Below, one piece after another: positions 62,211 to 64,000 of a stretch of 64,000 bases of DNA. Made by a program: the position numbers and the translations under genes. How positions within the stretch are numbered: the stretch's first letter is position 1; the number at the start of each line of letters is the position of its first letter. Under the pieces are notes generated by a model, which was not told the DNA's origin, searched no databases, and saw only the letters and a program-made list of their open reading frames with translations. The stretch is from an uncultured Rhodospirillales bacterium (lineage in GTDB: Bacteria; Pseudomonadota; Alphaproteobacteria; Acetobacterales; Acetobacteraceae), in the NCBI GenBank assembly GCA_903845065.1, contig CAIMWH010000008.1, positions 1 through 64,000 on the forward strand. The letters are read 5' to 3'.

Positions 62211-63692
62211 TTACGGCTGGCGGGTGAGGCCGTAGACCCAGAACGACTCACTGGTCCACCCGCCGGTCTCGGCATGAAGCAATGTCAGCGTCATGCCGAG
62301 CGCGCCGATCCGTCCGATCTCCTCCGCCCCGAACACGGTGGAGGCCACCAGCAGCGCCTCGGCCCCCAACAGCCGATCCAGCGCCGCCGGCAGCGTGTCG
62401 CGGCGAAACCCATCCCGCGCGCGGTTGAAACTCGCCCGTGCCGCCACGCAATCGCACTCCGGCATCGCCATCGGCCGCCCCAGAAATGCCGCCACCGCCG
62501 GCGTGTGGGTATCGTCAAACCCGATCAGCGCGCGATCGCGAACATCTGAACCGGCAATCCACCGCGCCGTCGCCTCCGCCATCGAAAACGGCCGGTCCCA
62601 TTGCAACACCTGTGCCTGCACCCCGCCGATGGCGCCAATCACCAGCAGCACCGCCACCAGCCGGCTCCGCGCCCCCCCATTCGCCCGCGCCATCCACAAA
62701 CAGGTGACCAGCGCGGTGAACACAATCCCCCAATGCCGCACCGCCACCGCATAGACCAGGTGCCCGAACAGCGCCGCGCCGAGCGATGTCACCAGAAAAA
62801 CCGCCAGCAACCGCGGCCGATCCCGCAACGCCGCCGCCACCATCGCCAGCAACCCCGCCGTCGCCGCGAGATATGGCCAAAGGTCGACCACCCCGCTCCG
62901 CTCCGGTACGAACAACAGGAAATTCCACGCCAACGGCTCCGCCCGCACCGGCGCCAACCCGATCGCCACGAACCGCACCACCGTTTTCAGCAGATGCCCC
63001 AGGCTCGCCACATCCGCCAACAGGTGGGTCTGCTCGCCGCTGATATCCGCCGCCGGCCATACCGTGACCACCGCCAGCCCCACCGCCGCGACATACACCA
63101 GCGCCCCGTGCAGCAATCGCGGCACCGTCCACCCTTCCCGCAACCGCGCATCGGCCAATTCCAGCGCCAGCACCGCGGACAGGATCGCCGCATACAAATG
63201 CGTATTCGCCAGCAACCCCAGCAAAACCGCCCCGCCCAGCACCGTCCCCCGCGCCCGTTGCCGCGCATACAGCAGCGCCAGCAGTAGCCCGATCCCGTAG
63301 TTGCGGCTGAGCACGGTATATTCAAACGCCAGGAAATACCCCCCCATCAGCAACGCCCGCTCCCCCCGCGAGAACGGACTGCACAGCCCGATCAGCCCGA
63401 TCAACATCAGCCCGATCGCCCCATGCACCACCTGCATCGCTCGCGGATCGCCCGTCACCCGCGTCACCGGCCATAGCAGCGCATGCCACAGCCCGGGATG
63501 CCCATCATAGTGCAGCGCCCCGAACAACCCCGCCGGCCCATCCGCCGTGCGCGCGATCATCCACGCCAGCAACTCGTCGCTCCACATCGCATGATGTGCG
63601 ATGTTCGCAACGAACAGCACCGCGAAACCGAACGTGATGAGAGCGTCTGGCAGGCCGATCGGTGGGCTAAGCTTCATCCCGCCAGACTGCAT
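62211..63692 (-). CDS. Multi-TM membrane protein, PMT/ArnT-like (GT-C type) candidate
   Basis: About 10 hydrophobic segments; HHAMWSDELLAWMIARTADGPAGLFGALHYDGHPGLWHALLWP resembles the GT-C first loop (D-E). Confidence 0.6.
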   Translation of the reverse strand: MQSGGMKLSPPIGLPDALITFGFAVLFVANIAHHAMWSDELLAWMIARTADGPAGLFGALHYDGHPGLWHALLWPVTRVTGDPRAMQVVHGAIGLMLIGLIGLCSPFSRGERALLMGGYFLAFEYTVLSRNYGIGLLLALLYARQRARGTVLGGAVLLGLLANTHLYAAILSAVLALELADARLREGWTVPRLLHGALVYVAAVGLAVVTVWPAADISGEQTHLLADVASLGHLLKTVVRFVAIGLAPVRAEPLAWNFLLFVPERSGVVDLWPYLAATAGLLAMVAAALRDRPRLLAVFLVTSLGAALFGHLVYAVAVRHWGIVFTALVTCLWMARANGGARSRLVAVLLVIGAIGGVQAQVLQWDRPFSMAEATARWIAGSDVRDRALIGFDDTHTPAVAAFLGRPMAMPECDCVAARASFNRARDGFRRDTLPAALDRLLGAEALLVASTVFGAEEIGRIGALGMTLTLLHAETGGWTSESFWVYGLTRQP

Positions 63693-63783
63693 GCGGGTGC
63701 CGCGCCCCGGCAGAGCATCGCCGCGTTAAAGCGACGTCGGACGGTGAATTGACGCTAGGACAGCGGAGCAAAGCTCAAGCTGA

Positions 63784-63912
63784 AGCAAGCGGTTCTTTTT
63801 TGAAAAAAGAACCAAAAAACTTTTCCACTATGGCTTCGCCGCTCTCCACGGAGAGGGGCGAAGCCATTGGATAAAAAGTTTTTGCTTCTTTTTTCAAAAA
63901 GAAGCGCTTGCT
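63784..63912. repeat. Composite inverted repeat with internal hairpins
   Basis: Arms AGCAAGCGGTTCTTTTTTGAAAAAAGAACC...ATGGCTTCGCCgCTCTCC and its near-reverse complement, centre about 63848. Confidence 0.92.
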
Positions 63913-64000
63913 CCGAGAACCGCAGAAATCACGCCAAGCCGTCAGGCTGCCGCCAGACGTAGAGCAAATCCGGCTCACGCTCCTCGTTATCGGCACCATC

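Noticed and set aside
62203-62216. TGGTAGCGCTTACG resembling the LacI-type operator
   Set aside because: Only one half-site; it comprises the UxuA-like stop and the end of the convergent gene.
63775-63999. 74-aa ORF at the window end
   Set aside because: Created by translating the inverted repeat (KKEAKTFYPMASPLSVESGEAIVEKFFGSFFKKEP is palindromic in origin).

Overview
This is a high-GC, gene-dense bacterial chromosomal window. The content (suf cluster, split F0 operon with b and b' subunits, cytochrome c / kdsB / pheA neighbourhood) suggests an alphaproteobacterium, probably Acetobacteraceae-like; that placement is inference only. Housekeeping blocks are a MalK/UgpC-type ATPase (5'-truncated by the window edge), an Rrf2-sufBCDSU-sufT-sufA-cysE operon, pheA, kdsB, a membrane-anchored cytochrome c, a histidinol-phosphatase-like gene, yejABEF, and atpI-B-E-F'-F. 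Accessory or catabolic blocks include several ABC importers, paired class II aldolases, a vanadium-haloperoxidase-like gene, SDR/ECH genes, an LLM-monooxygenase/CMD/Liv-type ABC operon, twin beta-propellers, and a sugar ABC importer with a UxuA-like dehydratase. The most novel-looking locus is a two-gene module (25099-28512): an uncharacterised Pro-linker protein followed by a 777-aa protein with a PI3K/PI4K-like kinase core. That core has LLKP and TDRHGGN motifs, but the DxG-equivalent Asp reads as Asn (PINHGLSFP). Non-coding observations are two composite inverted repeats (18024-18243; 63784-63912, with compensatory changes in the inner hairpins), a near-consensus sigma-54 element upstream of an orphan PEP-CTERM gene, a LacI-type palindrome upstream of the sugar ABC operon, a candidate Rrf2 operator upstream of suf, and an iterated repeat upstream of the Liv/LLM operon. 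No tRNA, rRNA, CRISPR array or transposase was recognised. All family calls come from reading sequence and motifs; no database search was run.
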